From positions 62,001-126,000 of the forward strand of contig JAHBWA010000002.1 in the NCBI GenBank assembly GCA_019637195.1: a stretch of 64,000 nt of DNA. The letters run 5' to 3'. The translations under genes were made by a program, and so were the position numbers. Positions within the stretch are counted from its first letter, which is position 1. Each line of letters opens with the position of its first letter. Under the pieces are notes generated by a model. It searched no databases and was not told the DNA's origin. It saw only the letters and a list, made by a program, of their open reading frames with translations. Of this stretch, positions 25,397 to 34,671 are shown piece by piece. The DNA is from Labilithrix sp. (GTDB lineage: Bacteria; Myxococcota_A; Polyangia; Polyangiales; Polyangiaceae).

Positions 25397-25695
25397 ACTG
25401 CGTGCGGACGGATGAGAACGGCGAATCGCGACTCGAGATCGACGGCGCGCTCGATGCGCTGACGGTCCGCGACATTCGACCCGTCATCGACGCCGTGGTC
25501 GCGGACCGCCCGCGACGCGTGACGGTCGACATCGAGCGGCTGAACCTCATCGACAGCTCCGGGGTCGGGGCGATCGTCTCCCTCTTCAAGCGCGTCAAGG
25601 CCAACGGCGGGAACGTGGTCGTCGTCGGCGCCAAGGAGCAGCCTCTCGCGGTGCTCAAGCTGCTCAAGCTCGACACGGTGTTCGGCCTGACCTGA
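25393..25695 (+). CDS. RsbV-like STAS domain anti-sigma factor antagonist
   Basis: 100 residues, the normal size for RsbV/SpoIIAA. The fold reads LEIDGALDALTVRDIRPVID, RVTVDIERLNLIDSSGVGAIVSLFKR and VVVVGAKEQPLAVLKLLKLD. The phosphorylation site is the Ser in IDSSGVG, which is present. It is expected to be phosphorylated by the overlapping RsbW-like kinase and dephosphorylated by the FHA-GAF-SpoIIE phosphatase at 22236-23984. Placement inside the EPS locus hints that the switch controls polysaccharide synthesis. Convergent with the beta-barrel gene. Confidence 0.92.
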   Translation: MNCVRTDENGESRLEIDGALDALTVRDIRPVIDAVVADRPRRVTVDIERLNLIDSSGVGAIVSLFKRVKANGGNVVVVGAKEQPLAVLKLLKLDTVFGLT

Positions 25696-25719
25696 GGGTC
25701 GCGTTCGGGCCACGTCGCC

Positions 25720-27105
25720 TCACTCGTCGTCGACCTCCTCCGGTGGTCGCGCCGGCGTGGTGTGGATCCACCGCGTCCCGCCGCCGGGCGCGCTCTCGCC
25801 GCCGTTCGCCGGGAGCGTCTCCATCCGGCCGCCGTCGCGCTCGAAGCCGGTGTCGTCGCTCTGATCGACGCGCCGCGGGAAGGAGGTCGGGACGCCCTGT
25901 GTCACCGCGGCCGCGCCGACGGTCGGCGGGCGCGAGGAGATCTGCATGCCGACGAGGAACACGTCGCGGATCGCGGACGGGTTGACGCCCCCGATGACCT
26001 CGCCCACCTGCGCCAGCACCTGGTAGCGCGCGAAGACCCGCATGAGCGCGGTCGCCTGCCAGCCGATCTCGACGTCGCCGATTCCCGCCTGGAAGCGGAC
26101 GTCGTTCGCGCGGTTCGCGCTGTCGATCAACGTCGCGTTGAGGTAGCCGATCGAGGCGCTCCCGGAGATACGGCGCCGCCGATCGATGACCGTCGTGCCG
26201 CGGAGCGCCACCTGGTGCGCTTGCGCGAGCTGCGCGGTGAACGTCGGCGCTACGCCCGTCGACGCGGTCAACTCGACGGTCGCCTCGTCGCGCGTGTAGA
26301 AGACCGAGGCGCGGGCGCTCGGCATGAGGAGCGGCGGGGCGGTCGGGTCGACGCTGAAGATCGAGGTGGCGCCGACGTTGACGAGGCTGCCCACCGACGG
26401 GCTCCAGTCGCGGCGCCAGCGCGGCCCGAGCATGATCGTCGCGAACTGACGATCGGGCTCGGGCGGGACCGCCTGCGTCGTCGCGTAGGTCGCGCGGGTC
26501 TCGAGGCCGAGGCCGTCGCGCGGCCAGATACGCTCGATCGCGGCCCCGACTCCGACGACCATGGCGTCGAGCGGCGGCGACGGCGCGATGGTCGTCACGA
26601 GGTTGGCGTCGGCGGTCTGCTCGACGCGCACGCGGGGCGTGAGCTCGTGGGAGATCCCCTGCGCGACGCCGAACGTCACGAGGCGCGTCCCGAGCCCCGG
26701 GTACAGCGTCACCGACGTCGCCGACGCGGGCTGCGAGATGAGGAAGTTCGAGAGCGAGCTCTGGGCGGCGAACGCCGAGAGGAGGAGCCGCGTCCGCGGG
26801 GTCAGGTCGAACGCCGCGGCGAGCGTCAACCGCTGCGCGAGCTCGCTGGCGCCGCCGAGCGAGTGCAACGCTCCCGTGATGCCGTACGTGGCGCTGAAGG
26901 CGCGATCCCGCTTTCCCCAGAGGTACGAGAGCTCGGGGGTGGCCATGACGAAGACGTCGTCACGGCGCGGCTGCGGAGGCGGGAGCCCCTCGGTCGCGAA
27001 CGCCGCCTGCACGCGGAGCGTCTCGGTGAGCGTGCCCTGCGCGAACGCCGCCGGTGACAGCGTCGTGAGCGCCAGGCAGATCCCCGCCGACCGCGCGCGC
27101 AGCAT
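25720..27105 (-). CDS. Outer-membrane beta-barrel protein of EPS locus
   Basis: 461 residues from the ATG at 27105. A signal peptide (RARSAGICLALTTLSPAAFA, cleavage near AFA-QG) precedes a run of alternating hydrophobic and polar strands with many aromatic ends, as in an outer-membrane barrel. There is no known enzyme motif. The C-terminal 60 residues are disordered and rich in Gly, Pro, Asp and Glu. EPS loci of the exosortase-A type often carry a large barrel of unknown function in this position; it could aid glycan passage or anchoring. I cannot place it in a named family. Convergent with the STAS gene. Confidence 0.7.
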   Translation of the reverse strand: MLRARSAGICLALTTLSPAAFAQGTLTETLRVQAAFATEGLPPPQPRRDDVFVMATPELSYLWGKRDRAFSATYGITGALHSLGGASELAQRLTLAAAFDLTPRTRLLLSAFAAQSSLSNFLISQPASATSVTLYPGLGTRLVTFGVAQGISHELTPRVRVEQTADANLVTTIAPSPPLDAMVVGVGAAIERIWPRDGLGLETRATYATTQAVPPEPDRQFATIMLGPRWRRDWSPSVGSLVNVGATSIFSVDPTAPPLLMPSARASVFYTRDEATVELTASTGVAPTFTAQLAQAHQVALRGTTVIDRRRRISGSASIGYLNATLIDSANRANDVRFQAGIGDVEIGWQATALMRVFARYQVLAQVGEVIGGVNPSAIRDVFLVGMQISSRPPTVGAAAVTQGVPTSFPRRVDQSDDTGFERDGGRMETLPANGGESAPGGGTRWIHTTPARPPEEVDDE

Positions 27106-27239
27106 CGTCAACGGGCTACCCGCGCCGAACGCTGAAGTAAAGAGATCGCTTCACGTCGGCCACGCCCGTGTTGGGCTCGTCGCGCGCTCGCCCGGGGCTC
27201 GTCGACGCCGCCGCGCGGAGCCGCTCGCCGCGGCGGCGC

Positions 27240-28334
27240 TCACGTGTCCTCGTCGACGTCGAAGAGGTGCCAGCGCTTCGACTCCTCGAGTCGGTCTCCC
27301 CCCGAGTCGCGACCCGCCTGGACCACCGCCGTCCGGCTCTCGGCGCGACGCTCGAACCCGCGCTCTTCGAGCAGCGTCACGACGTCCGGCGCGCCCAGGA
27401 GGCGGAGCGAGACGCTCACCGCTCCGCGGCGCCACAGGGCGGGGAGGAGGAGGTCGAGCAGCGCTCCGAGGTCCCGCTTGTGGCCGAAGAGATCGCGCAC
27501 GTGGACGGCGCGCGTTCTGGGATCGCGCTCGACGACCGCGTACGCCGCGAGCTCCCCGCTCCTCCGCACGAGCGTGGCCACCTCTGGAGACGGGCAGCGC
27601 CACGCGAGGAACGCGCTCGTCCGCTCCCCGACGATCTCGTACTCCCCCCGCGCGCGCTCCCAGAGCCCGTCGAACCGCTCGTCGAAGCGCGTCTCCCAGA
27701 CGAGCCGGTGGCGGGAGAGCGCCCGCGCGACCGCCGGGGCGCTCATCGAGAGTCGCGCGAGATCGACGCCGGCGCTGCCGACGCGGACCAGCGCCGGGTG
27801 CTCGGCGGCGCGGAGGAGCAGCTTCGGCACGCCCTCGCGCTCCTTCAAGCGGACGGCGTACGACGCGTGGCGAAGGACACGCGCATAGCGGGCGGTCTTA
27901 CCGAGGACGCGGAAGCCGCCGCGCACCATCACGCCTTCGGCCTTCTTGTTGGGGAAGCCGTAGGTGACGTCGAAGTCCGAGAGCGCGAACGCGTTGACCT
28001 CCCGGACCAGACGGAGCGCGGGCAAGAGCCCGCGGTGCGCGGCGTCGACCGCGAGATCGCCGCTGATACCGGCGCGGCCGGTCGCGGCGCCGAGCTGGAA
28101 GCGACGGACCGCGACGCCGTTGGCGCCGACGAGCTCGGTCCGACCGTCGGCGCTCCGCGCCCGGAGGACGAAGACGCTGTCCGCCGGCAGCGGCGCGTCC
28201 CGATAGAGCCAGCGGAACTTCTCGTCGGGAGGGACGCCGAGCTTCAGGTTCTCGCGCCAGAGCCGCAAGAGCTCGTCGCGGACGTCCTCGGGACGGACTC
28301 TCTCGACTTCGTAGCTGAAGCCCGGGCCGGCCAT
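27240..28334 (-). CDS. GNAT-like acyltransferase, EPS-associated
   Basis: 364 residues from the ATG at 28334. The N-terminal part has RLWRENLKLGVPPDEKFRWLYRDAP, a W-L-Y-x-x-x-P motif shared with the protein at 53371-54417. The middle contains GISGDLAVDAAHRGLLPALRL, resembling the acetyl-CoA binding strand-helix of GNAT folds (G-x-x-G/A analogue RGLLPA). The C-terminal part repeats a half-GNAT with AYAVVERDPRT. The domain is likely doubled, as in FemAB or MSH-type GNAT pairs. Probably N- or O-acylates a sugar or amino group. Convergent with nothing close; upstream is the lipoprotein gene. Confidence 0.7.
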   Translation of the reverse strand: MAGPGFSYEVERVRPEDVRDELLRLWRENLKLGVPPDEKFRWLYRDAPLPADSVFVLRARSADGRTELVGANGVAVRRFQLGAATGRAGISGDLAVDAAHRGLLPALRLVREVNAFALSDFDVTYGFPNKKAEGVMVRGGFRVLGKTARYARVLRHASYAVRLKEREGVPKLLLRAAEHPALVRVGSAGVDLARLSMSAPAVARALSRHRLVWETRFDERFDGLWERARGEYEIVGERTSAFLAWRCPSPEVATLVRRSGELAAYAVVERDPRTRAVHVRDLFGHKRDLGALLDLLLPALWRRGAVSVSLRLLGAPDVVTLLEERGFERRAESRTAVVQAGRDSGGDRLEESKRWHLFDVDEDT

Positions 28335-28368
28335 GTCCCGCACGCTATCACGCACCCCGGCGACAGGA

Positions 28369-30522
28369 TCAGAGCGGCTTGGCCTTTCGGCCCTTGCACT
28401 GGATGACGCCCCCGCGGACGCTCGGGAACGCGACGCCCGCCTCCTCGATCATGCGAAATTGCGCGAGCGATCCGTTGAACCACCAGGAGAGCCGCCGCGA
28501 CGGGACGCTCACGTGGACAGGGTGTCCCAGGCTCTGACGCTCGAGCCAGGTGGCCTGCGCCTTGTCGTCGCCGCGCGCGTAGCCGTCGGCGAGATCGTCG
28601 CTCTTCCACTTCCGCGGATCGCGCATCGGCCGCGTGTAGTGGCCGAACGCCCGCTTCGCGCAGTAGCTGAGCTCGTGGTGGAGCCCGACGAAGGACTCGC
28701 CCTCGGTCTTGAACGGGCCCACGCCCGGCCCGTCGAACGCCCGCTGGCGCTTGAGCGCCCGGATCCCGGCGGCGGTGAGCGCGGTGGCGTCGGCGCAGTG
28801 CTCGACGTCCGAGCCCTCCGCGAAGGTGCGGCGCTTCCCGTTGGGGGCGATCCCGAAGCCGTAGGCGGGGGCGACGAGGCGCGCGTCGTCGAAGTCCGCG
28901 TCGGCCTCGAAGCAGGCGTGCGGATCGAGGAACGGATCGCCCTTCGGCTCGCCCTCGACGACGTACTCCGCGCCCGCGTCGCGGAGCGACCGCGTGAGGC
29001 GGACGAAGATCTCGTCGACGCGCGGATCGCCCGTGAGCTCCTGGTAGCGGAGGAGCGGGTCGACCAGCATCTCGGCCATCCAGCCCGAGCACCACGGGTC
29101 CGTAGCGTCGCCCTCCGAGTGCTGCTCGGCGCTGTGGATGAAGCAGTTCTGCGGCGGGAAGCGGACCTTGGTGATCGCGTTGAGCTCGGCCTGGTTCTTC
29201 GTCGTGACGTGCCGGTAGGCGGTCTCGAAGAGCTCGCGGAACGCGGTCAGGTAGCGCGCGTCTCCGAAGAGGAGAAACCCGTAGATCATCGCCTCCATGT
29301 CGACGGCGAGGAGGCGCTCGGTCCAGAGCTTGTCGGCGGCGCGCACGGCGCCCTTGCGGTACGGCAGCGCGAACGTCTGCTCGGAGAGCCACATGTCGGC
29401 GATCGCCTTGGCCGCGGCCTTGGCCGCCTCGTCGCCGGTGAGCGCGTAGTACATGTAGAGTCCACGGACGTGCGAATACTTCGTGTCCGGATCGGGCTTG
29501 CCCGAGAAGATCCCGGCGCGCGCCCCCGACGTCTCGATCTTCGAGCCGTAGTACGAGCACGACCGGAGCGCGCCGCGGAGGTGATGCGGCGCCGAGAGGT
29601 GCGCGTACGCGAGCAAGAACGTCGCGCAGCGGTCGTAGAGCCACCCCTCGTAGTTCGTCACGGGGTCGGGCACCGACTCGGGCTTGAGCGGGTACCCCTC
29701 GCGCCCGAAGGCGGCGTCGACGAAGGGGCCGAGGTTGTCCGAGAGGTACGTGAGCCCTTTGAGCGACGCGTTCGCGTCGAGGTCCTCGCGGCTGAGGAGG
29801 CCATTGAAGACGTGCGTGTCCGTGAGGTACGAGCTCGGGAACGTCGCGAGCACCGTCGGCTCCCAGCCCGTGAAGAGCGTCTTCGTGTAGCCCTTCTTCA
29901 CGACGAGCCGGTAGGGCGCGATCGGGTGCTTGTCCTTCTCGATGGCGCGCTCCGCGAGCTCGACGTTCTCCGGAGATGCGAACTTGACCTGCGCGTAGGG
30001 TGAGGCCGCCTCGGACGGCGCCCCGGCTCCGGCGCCGCTCCAGATGACGTCCACGTCGATCGCCGGCTTGTTCATGACCGCGGCGGGCAGCTGGACGAGC
30101 AGCGCGCGCGGGCCCGCCGGATTGCCGAGCTCGTCGTAGTCGAACAGGATCGGGCTGACTCGGAGCCCCTCGACGTTGGCCGGCGCGCCCTTGACGCGCA
30201 CGCGGACGGCCTTGGGGTCGACGCGGACCGCGCGCGGGAGCGGGACGCCGAACGACACGGCCTTCCCGCCGTCGGCGATCCGCTCGAGATGGACGACGAC
30301 GCTCCCCGTGAAGACGGCCCGCGCCGCCGGAGGCGCGGACGGCTTGGACGCCCCCAGGGGCCGCGGCGGAGGCGGCGGCGTGTACGCGGTCGGAGGCGGG
30401 CTCGCCGACGCGGGGCCCTCGACCGCGGGAGACGGCTTGTTGCATCCCGCGACACCCCCCGCGGCGACGGTCGCGCTGCACGCGATCATCGCGAGGGATA
30501 CGAGCTCGTCGAAGGTACGCAT
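28369..30522 (-). CDS. Large secreted lipoprotein of unknown function
   Basis: 717 residues. The N-terminus has a signal peptide and lipobox (ATVAAGGVAGCNK, Cys near residue 29), then a Pro-rich linker (PPPPPRP). The mature part begins with a beta domain (VFTGSVVVHLERIADGGK) and continues with helical stretches such as GWLYDRCATFLLAYAHLS, GLYMYYALTGDEAAKAAA and GWMAEMLVDPLLRYQELTGD. The helical hairpins with Trp/Tyr/Glu pairs resemble the alpha/alpha-toroid fold of glycan-active enzymes, but no catalytic motif is certain. Position between the GNAT and MBOAT genes suggests it acts on the EPS. The ATG at 30522 fits the signal peptide; the longer open frame to 30666 is rejected. Confidence 0.72.
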   Translation of the reverse strand: MRTFDELVSLAMIACSATVAAGGVAGCNKPSPAVEGPASASPPPTAYTPPPPPRPLGASKPSAPPAARAVFTGSVVVHLERIADGGKAVSFGVPLPRAVRVDPKAVRVRVKGAPANVEGLRVSPILFDYDELGNPAGPRALLVQLPAAVMNKPAIDVDVIWSGAGAGAPSEAASPYAQVKFASPENVELAERAIEKDKHPIAPYRLVVKKGYTKTLFTGWEPTVLATFPSSYLTDTHVFNGLLSREDLDANASLKGLTYLSDNLGPFVDAAFGREGYPLKPESVPDPVTNYEGWLYDRCATFLLAYAHLSAPHHLRGALRSCSYYGSKIETSGARAGIFSGKPDPDTKYSHVRGLYMYYALTGDEAAKAAAKAIADMWLSEQTFALPYRKGAVRAADKLWTERLLAVDMEAMIYGFLLFGDARYLTAFRELFETAYRHVTTKNQAELNAITKVRFPPQNCFIHSAEQHSEGDATDPWCSGWMAEMLVDPLLRYQELTGDPRVDEIFVRLTRSLRDAGAEYVVEGEPKGDPFLDPHACFEADADFDDARLVAPAYGFGIAPNGKRRTFAEGSDVEHCADATALTAAGIRALKRQRAFDGPGVGPFKTEGESFVGLHHELSYCAKRAFGHYTRPMRDPRKWKSDDLADGYARGDDKAQATWLERQSLGHPVHVSVPSRRLSWWFNGSLAQFRMIEEAGVAFPSVRGGVIQCKGRKAKPL

Positions 30523-30664
30523 CGGCTCGAACGATACCACGCGACCGCAAACGTTCGAGTCACCCGAAGGAGCTCTTGCGCGCCCTCGCCGATCGCACGA
30601 ATCTGCGAGCGCGAGTTGCCCGCGCGCGCGGGCTGCATGACGCGTCCGGCTTCGGCCCGAGCCC

Positions 30665-32314
30665 ATGAACTACAACCAGCTCTCGTTCTGGATCTTCTTC
30701 TTCACGGTGCTGGTCGCCTACTGGCGGCTGCCGCACCGGAAGCAGAACACGCTGATGCTCGTCGCGAGCTACGTGTTCTACGGCTTCTGGGACTACCGCT
30801 TCCTGTTTCTGATCCTCATCTCGACGGTGATCGACTTCATCGGCGGGCTCGGGGTGGCGGGGATCGAGCTCCCGGCGGGGCGCCTGCGCCGCCTCTTCTT
30901 GATCCTCGTCGGCGGAGCGCTCGTGCTCTGCACGAACGTGGACTACCCCGCGCTGTTCGAGGCGGTGAAGAGCGGCGACGGAGGCGCCGCCCTCCACGCG
31001 CTGCCGAGCCGGCTGGCGGATTTCTACGTGCCGCTCGGCACCGCCGTCGCGTGCGCGGGCTACGGCCTCTACCTGCCGCGCCTGTACGCGCTCCCCGAGC
31101 CGCGGAGGCGCGTCGTCTTCCTGGCGATCAGCATGGTCGCGAACCTCACGATCCTCGCCTTCTTCAAGTACTGCGACTTCTTCATCACGAGCTTCGTCGA
31201 CCTCGCGCACGCGCTCGGCGCGCGGGACGTGAACGTGAGCGTCCTCGGGATCGTGCTGCCCGCGGGGATCAGCTTCTACACGTTCCAGGCGATGAGCTAC
31301 ACGGTGGACATCTACCGGAAGGAGACCGAGCCGACGACGCACCTCGGCGACTTCGCGCTCTTCGTCTGCTTCTTCCCGCACCTCGTCGCCGGCCCGATCA
31401 TGCGGGCGCACACGCTGCTCCCGCAGGTGCTCCGCCCGCGCAAGCTCGCGCGCGGCGCGTTCGAAGAGGGCCTCGTCCTCGTCCTCATCGGCCTCTTCAA
31501 GAAGATGGTGATCGCCGACAACATGGCGCCGATCGCCAACGCGGTCTTCTACCGCTTCCAGGACGGGGACGCGGGCGGCATGACCGGCGGCGAGGCGCTC
31601 GTCGGGCTCTACGCGTTCGCCTTCCAGATCTACGGCGACTTCTCCGGCTACTCGAGCATCGCGCGCGGCATCTCGAAGTGGCTGGGCTTCGAGCTCGTCA
31701 TCAACTTCCACAACCCCTACGTCGCGCTCAGCCCGAGCGACTTCTGGCGACGCTGGCACATCAGCCTCTCGTCGTGGCTGCGCGACTACCTGTACATCCC
31801 GCTCGGCGGCAACCGCGGCGGGAAGCTCATGGAGTACCGGAACCTCATGCTCACGATGCTCCTCGGCGGGCTGTGGCACGGGGCGAGCTGGACGTTCGTG
31901 GCGTGGGGCTTCTACCACGGCGCGATCCTCTGCATCTTCCGGCTCCTGCGCATCAAGGACCCCAAGCCGAGCGACCGGCTCCGGTGGCTCGTGCGGGTGG
32001 TCGTCATGTTCCACCTGACGTGCCTCGGGTGGCTCCTCTTCCGCGCGGACAGCTTCCGAACGGTGCTGGAGATGAGCACCCTCATCGCGACCGATCCGCG
32101 CTTCACGCCGGCGGCGCTCGCGGCGGCGGGCCTCATCGTCTTCCACTGCGCGGCGCTGTTCGTCGTCGAGCTCTTCACGGACGGCGAGAACGCGCTGGAC
32201 CGCCTCGTCCGCGCGCCCTGGCCGCTCCAGGGCGCGTTCTACTCGTACCTCGTCGCGATGATCTTCCTCTTCGGCGCGGAGCAGGCGATTGCCTTCATCT
32301 ACTTCCAGTTCTGA
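30665..32314 (+). CDS. MBOAT family O-acyltransferase (AlgI-like)
   Basis: 549 residues, polytopic. The N-terminus LSFWIFFFTVLVAYWRLPHRKQN is typical of AlgI/DltB-type proteins. Further marks are GISFYTFQAMSYTVDIYR, FFPHLVAGPIMR, AFAFQIYGDFSGYSSIARG and DFWRRWHISLSSWLRDYLYIPLGG. The catalytic histidine is in GGLWHGASWTF (His405), and a second His occurs in FYHGAI. It should pass an acyl (often acetyl) group across the inner membrane onto a glycan or to a periplasmic partner. The partner is probably the SGNH protein whose TTG start lies inside the end of this gene. Confidence 0.95.
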   Translation: MNYNQLSFWIFFFTVLVAYWRLPHRKQNTLMLVASYVFYGFWDYRFLFLILISTVIDFIGGLGVAGIELPAGRLRRLFLILVGGALVLCTNVDYPALFEAVKSGDGGAALHALPSRLADFYVPLGTAVACAGYGLYLPRLYALPEPRRRVVFLAISMVANLTILAFFKYCDFFITSFVDLAHALGARDVNVSVLGIVLPAGISFYTFQAMSYTVDIYRKETEPTTHLGDFALFVCFFPHLVAGPIMRAHTLLPQVLRPRKLARGAFEEGLVLVLIGLFKKMVIADNMAPIANAVFYRFQDGDAGGMTGGEALVGLYAFAFQIYGDFSGYSSIARGISKWLGFELVINFHNPYVALSPSDFWRRWHISLSSWLRDYLYIPLGGNRGGKLMEYRNLMLTMLLGGLWHGASWTFVAWGFYHGAILCIFRLLRIKDPKPSDRLRWLVRVVVMFHLTCLGWLLFRADSFRTVLEMSTLIATDPRFTPAALAAAGLIVFHCAALFVVELFTDGENALDRLVRAPWPLQGAFYSYLVAMIFLFGAEQAIAFIYFQF

Positions 32315-33251
32315 GGTCGAGCGGCACGCCCCGGAGTGGAGCCGCGGCACGGCCGCGCGGATCGCGCTCGTCGTGGTCGCCGTCCTGCTCGCGCTCGAGG
32401 TCGTCACGCGGACGAAGCTCTTCGCGATGTCGAAGGACTTCAGGCATTTCCAGGGCTTCGCCGAGGCCGCGACGAGGCTCGACCGCGGCGTCGCCCTCGT
32501 CGGCAACTCCGCGACCCGCCTCGGCGTGGATCCGGCCGTCGTCGCGAGCCGGCTCGGCGACGCGAAGGGCGAGGCCGTCGACGCCGACGTCTTCACCGCC
32601 GACGCCTCGAGGATCAACACCTGGCACTACATCCTCGAGAGCACGTTCTGGCGCCCGGGCAACAAACCGCGCCTCGTCGTGCTCACGTACTACGAGGATG
32701 ATCTCGCCGACGGCAACCGGATCGAGATCGGCCGCGTGGCGCAGTTCTTCACGACGCCCCGCGACTGGCCCGAGCTCTTCCGCGTCGACCTCCCGACCTT
32801 CGGCGAGCGGACGGAGCTCGTCGTCTCGTCCGCCTGGGCGACCTACGCGGCGCGCGCGCGCATCCGCGAGCGCACCCTCCGGCTCATCCCCGGCTACGAG
32901 CGATACGCCGCCGCCCAGAACGACGTCGTCTTCAAGCACGAGCGCCCGCGCGCCGCGGCGCGACCGGAGCTCACGCACGTCGCGCTGCACCGGCTCTTGC
33001 GGCGCGCGGCCGAAGAGGGCACGCGCCTCTGCTTCGTCGCCTACCCGACGCTCGAGGCCGCGGAGGGCAACGCGTACCCGATCGACACGGCCGGGCGCGC
33101 GGCGATCGAGGCCGCCGGGATGAAGTTCATCGACCTGAGGCACGTCGACGGCCTCGGGCCCGAGCTCTACGACGACGACGTGCACCTGAACGAGGCGGGG
33201 CGCGCCCTCTACAGCCAGGTCCTGGCCGACGCGCTCCGCGAGGCGCTGTGA
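32289..33251 (+). CDS. SGNH hydrolase-like protein, MBOAT partner
   Basis: 320 residues from TTG 32289, overlapping the MBOAT gene by 26 bp. A membrane anchor (AARIALVVVAVLLALEVVTR, about residues 22-41) puts the rest in the periplasm. Block I appears as ALVGNSATRLGVDP, with the Ser of GNS as nucleophile candidate. The C-terminal block YDDDVHLNEAGRALYS supplies the Asp-x-x-His pair. This SGNH layout is that of AlgJ/AlgX or DltD-like acyl-transfer partners. It should complete O-acylation of the exported glycan. No closer start has a good ribosome site. Confidence 0.85.
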   Translation: MPSSTSSSEVERHAPEWSRGTAARIALVVVAVLLALEVVTRTKLFAMSKDFRHFQGFAEAATRLDRGVALVGNSATRLGVDPAVVASRLGDAKGEAVDADVFTADASRINTWHYILESTFWRPGNKPRLVVLTYYEDDLADGNRIEIGRVAQFFTTPRDWPELFRVDLPTFGERTELVVSSAWATYAARARIRERTLRLIPGYERYAAAQNDVVFKHERPRAAARPELTHVALHRLLRRAAEEGTRLCFVAYPTLEAAEGNAYPIDTAGRAAIEAAGMKFIDLRHVDGLGPELYDDDVHLNEAGRALYSQVLADALREAL

Positions 33252-33282
33252 GGCGCCCGACGCGCCTGGTAGGCTGCCGCCG

Positions 33283-34671
33283 ATGAGCTCGGACGCTCCG
33301 CGACGGCGACGACTCCTCTCGCGACGCAAGGCGCTCGCGGCCGGGATCGGGCTCGGCCTGGGCGCCTTCGCCTACGGCCTGCGCCGCCGCGTGACGTCGC
33401 GGCTCGCGTCGCTGACGCAGCTCGCGTCGTTCACGGCGACGCCTCCGCTCGTGCCGCACGACCCCGCGCGGGACCGCACGCGCATCTGCGTCGCGGAGGG
33501 CGGCTCCCCCGGCGACAACGTCGACGCCGTCCTCGCGAAGATCGGCGGCGTCGAGGGGTTCGTCGGGACGGACGACGTCGTCATCGTCAAGATCAGCGCG
33601 CAGTGGTGGAACCAGGGGATGACCAACGTGGCCGCCGTGAAGCGGCTCGTCGAGCGCGTGCTCGAGCGCCCCGGCTTCACCGGCGAGGTCATCGTCTTCG
33701 AGAACACGCATTTTCGCCTGGCCGACGGCTCGGGGCTCGCGCGCGCGTTCACGCACCCGTCGGAGCGCAACGTCGACGTCCCCGGGTGGAACAAGCTCGG
33801 CGATCTGGTCGCGCACTTCCGCGAGCAGAAGGCCGCGGTCAGCTTCGTCGGGCTCGTCGACGCCGGGCCGAGCGAGCTGTCCGGCGACGACTGGCACGAC
33901 CGCGGCCACGCGCACGGCACCTACGGCGGCGACGGCCGCGGGCCGATCCAGGCGGGCGACGCGCGCGACGGCTACCACTGGGACTTCGAGCGCGCGTTCC
34001 GGCTGACGCGCTCGTGGGTCGACGAGGCGCGCACGCCCCTCACCTGGCCGCGCTTCACCTCACCGCGCACCGGGCTGGTCGTCGACCTCCGGGACGGCGT
34101 CATGCGGCGCACCGAGAGCGGCCTCGCCCCGGCCGGCCGGAAGCTCGTGTGGATCAACATGACGACCGCGAACGAGCACACCGCCACCGGGATCACCGGC
34201 GCCTGCAAGTCGACGATGGGCGTCGTCGACATGAGCGCCGGCGCGCTCGGGACCCACCCGCTCGCGCGCGGCTACGCCTCGGTGCACTACTTCGGGCGCG
34301 GCAACCCCACCGCGAGCTGGCGCATGGCGGGCCCGCTCGCCCACTTCGCGCGCGAGGTGCGCGCGCCGGACCTGATCCTCCTCGTCGCGGAGTGGATCGC
34401 CTACGAGCCCGCCGGCTTCGACGACGCGCGCGAGGACACGCGCCACTCGGCCGCGAGCTGCGTGAACACGAAGACGATCATCGCCGGCACGGACCCCGTG
34501 GCCATCGACACGTGGGCGGTGCGGCACCTTCTGGCGCGCGCGCCGAGCATCAACAAGAAGACCGACCTCGACCTCGACAACCCCGACTCGAAGGTCAGCA
34601 AGTTTCTCCGCTACTACCGTCAGGTCTACGGCATGGGGACGCTCGATCCCGCGCTCGTCGAGGTCGCCTGA
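33283..34671 (+). CDS. DUF362 domain protein with Tat-type signal
   Basis: 462 residues. The N-terminus carries a twin-arginine-like region (LLSRRKALAAGIGLGLGA) followed by a hydrophobic stretch, so export by Tat is plausible. The DUF362 fold is recognised by TDDVVIVKISAQWW, TNVAAVKRLVERVLER, VIVFEN and the C-terminal AGTDPVAIDTWAVRHL. No ferredoxin CxxC motif is seen, unlike many DUF362 proteins. Function of the family is unknown. It lies 31 bp after the SGNH gene and so probably belongs to the same transcript. Its own stop codon sits in the first of three tandem hairpins. Confidence 0.85.
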   Translation: MSSDAPRRRRLLSRRKALAAGIGLGLGAFAYGLRRRVTSRLASLTQLASFTATPPLVPHDPARDRTRICVAEGGSPGDNVDAVLAKIGGVEGFVGTDDVVIVKISAQWWNQGMTNVAAVKRLVERVLERPGFTGEVIVFENTHFRLADGSGLARAFTHPSERNVDVPGWNKLGDLVAHFREQKAAVSFVGLVDAGPSELSGDDWHDRGHAHGTYGGDGRGPIQAGDARDGYHWDFERAFRLTRSWVDEARTPLTWPRFTSPRTGLVVDLRDGVMRRTESGLAPAGRKLVWINMTTANEHTATGITGACKSTMGVVDMSAGALGTHPLARGYASVHYFGRGNPTASWRMAGPLAHFAREVRAPDLILLVAEWIAYEPAGFDDAREDTRHSAASCVNTKTIIAGTDPVAIDTWAVRHLLARAPSINKKTDLDLDNPDSKVSKFLRYYRQVYGMGTLDPALVEVA

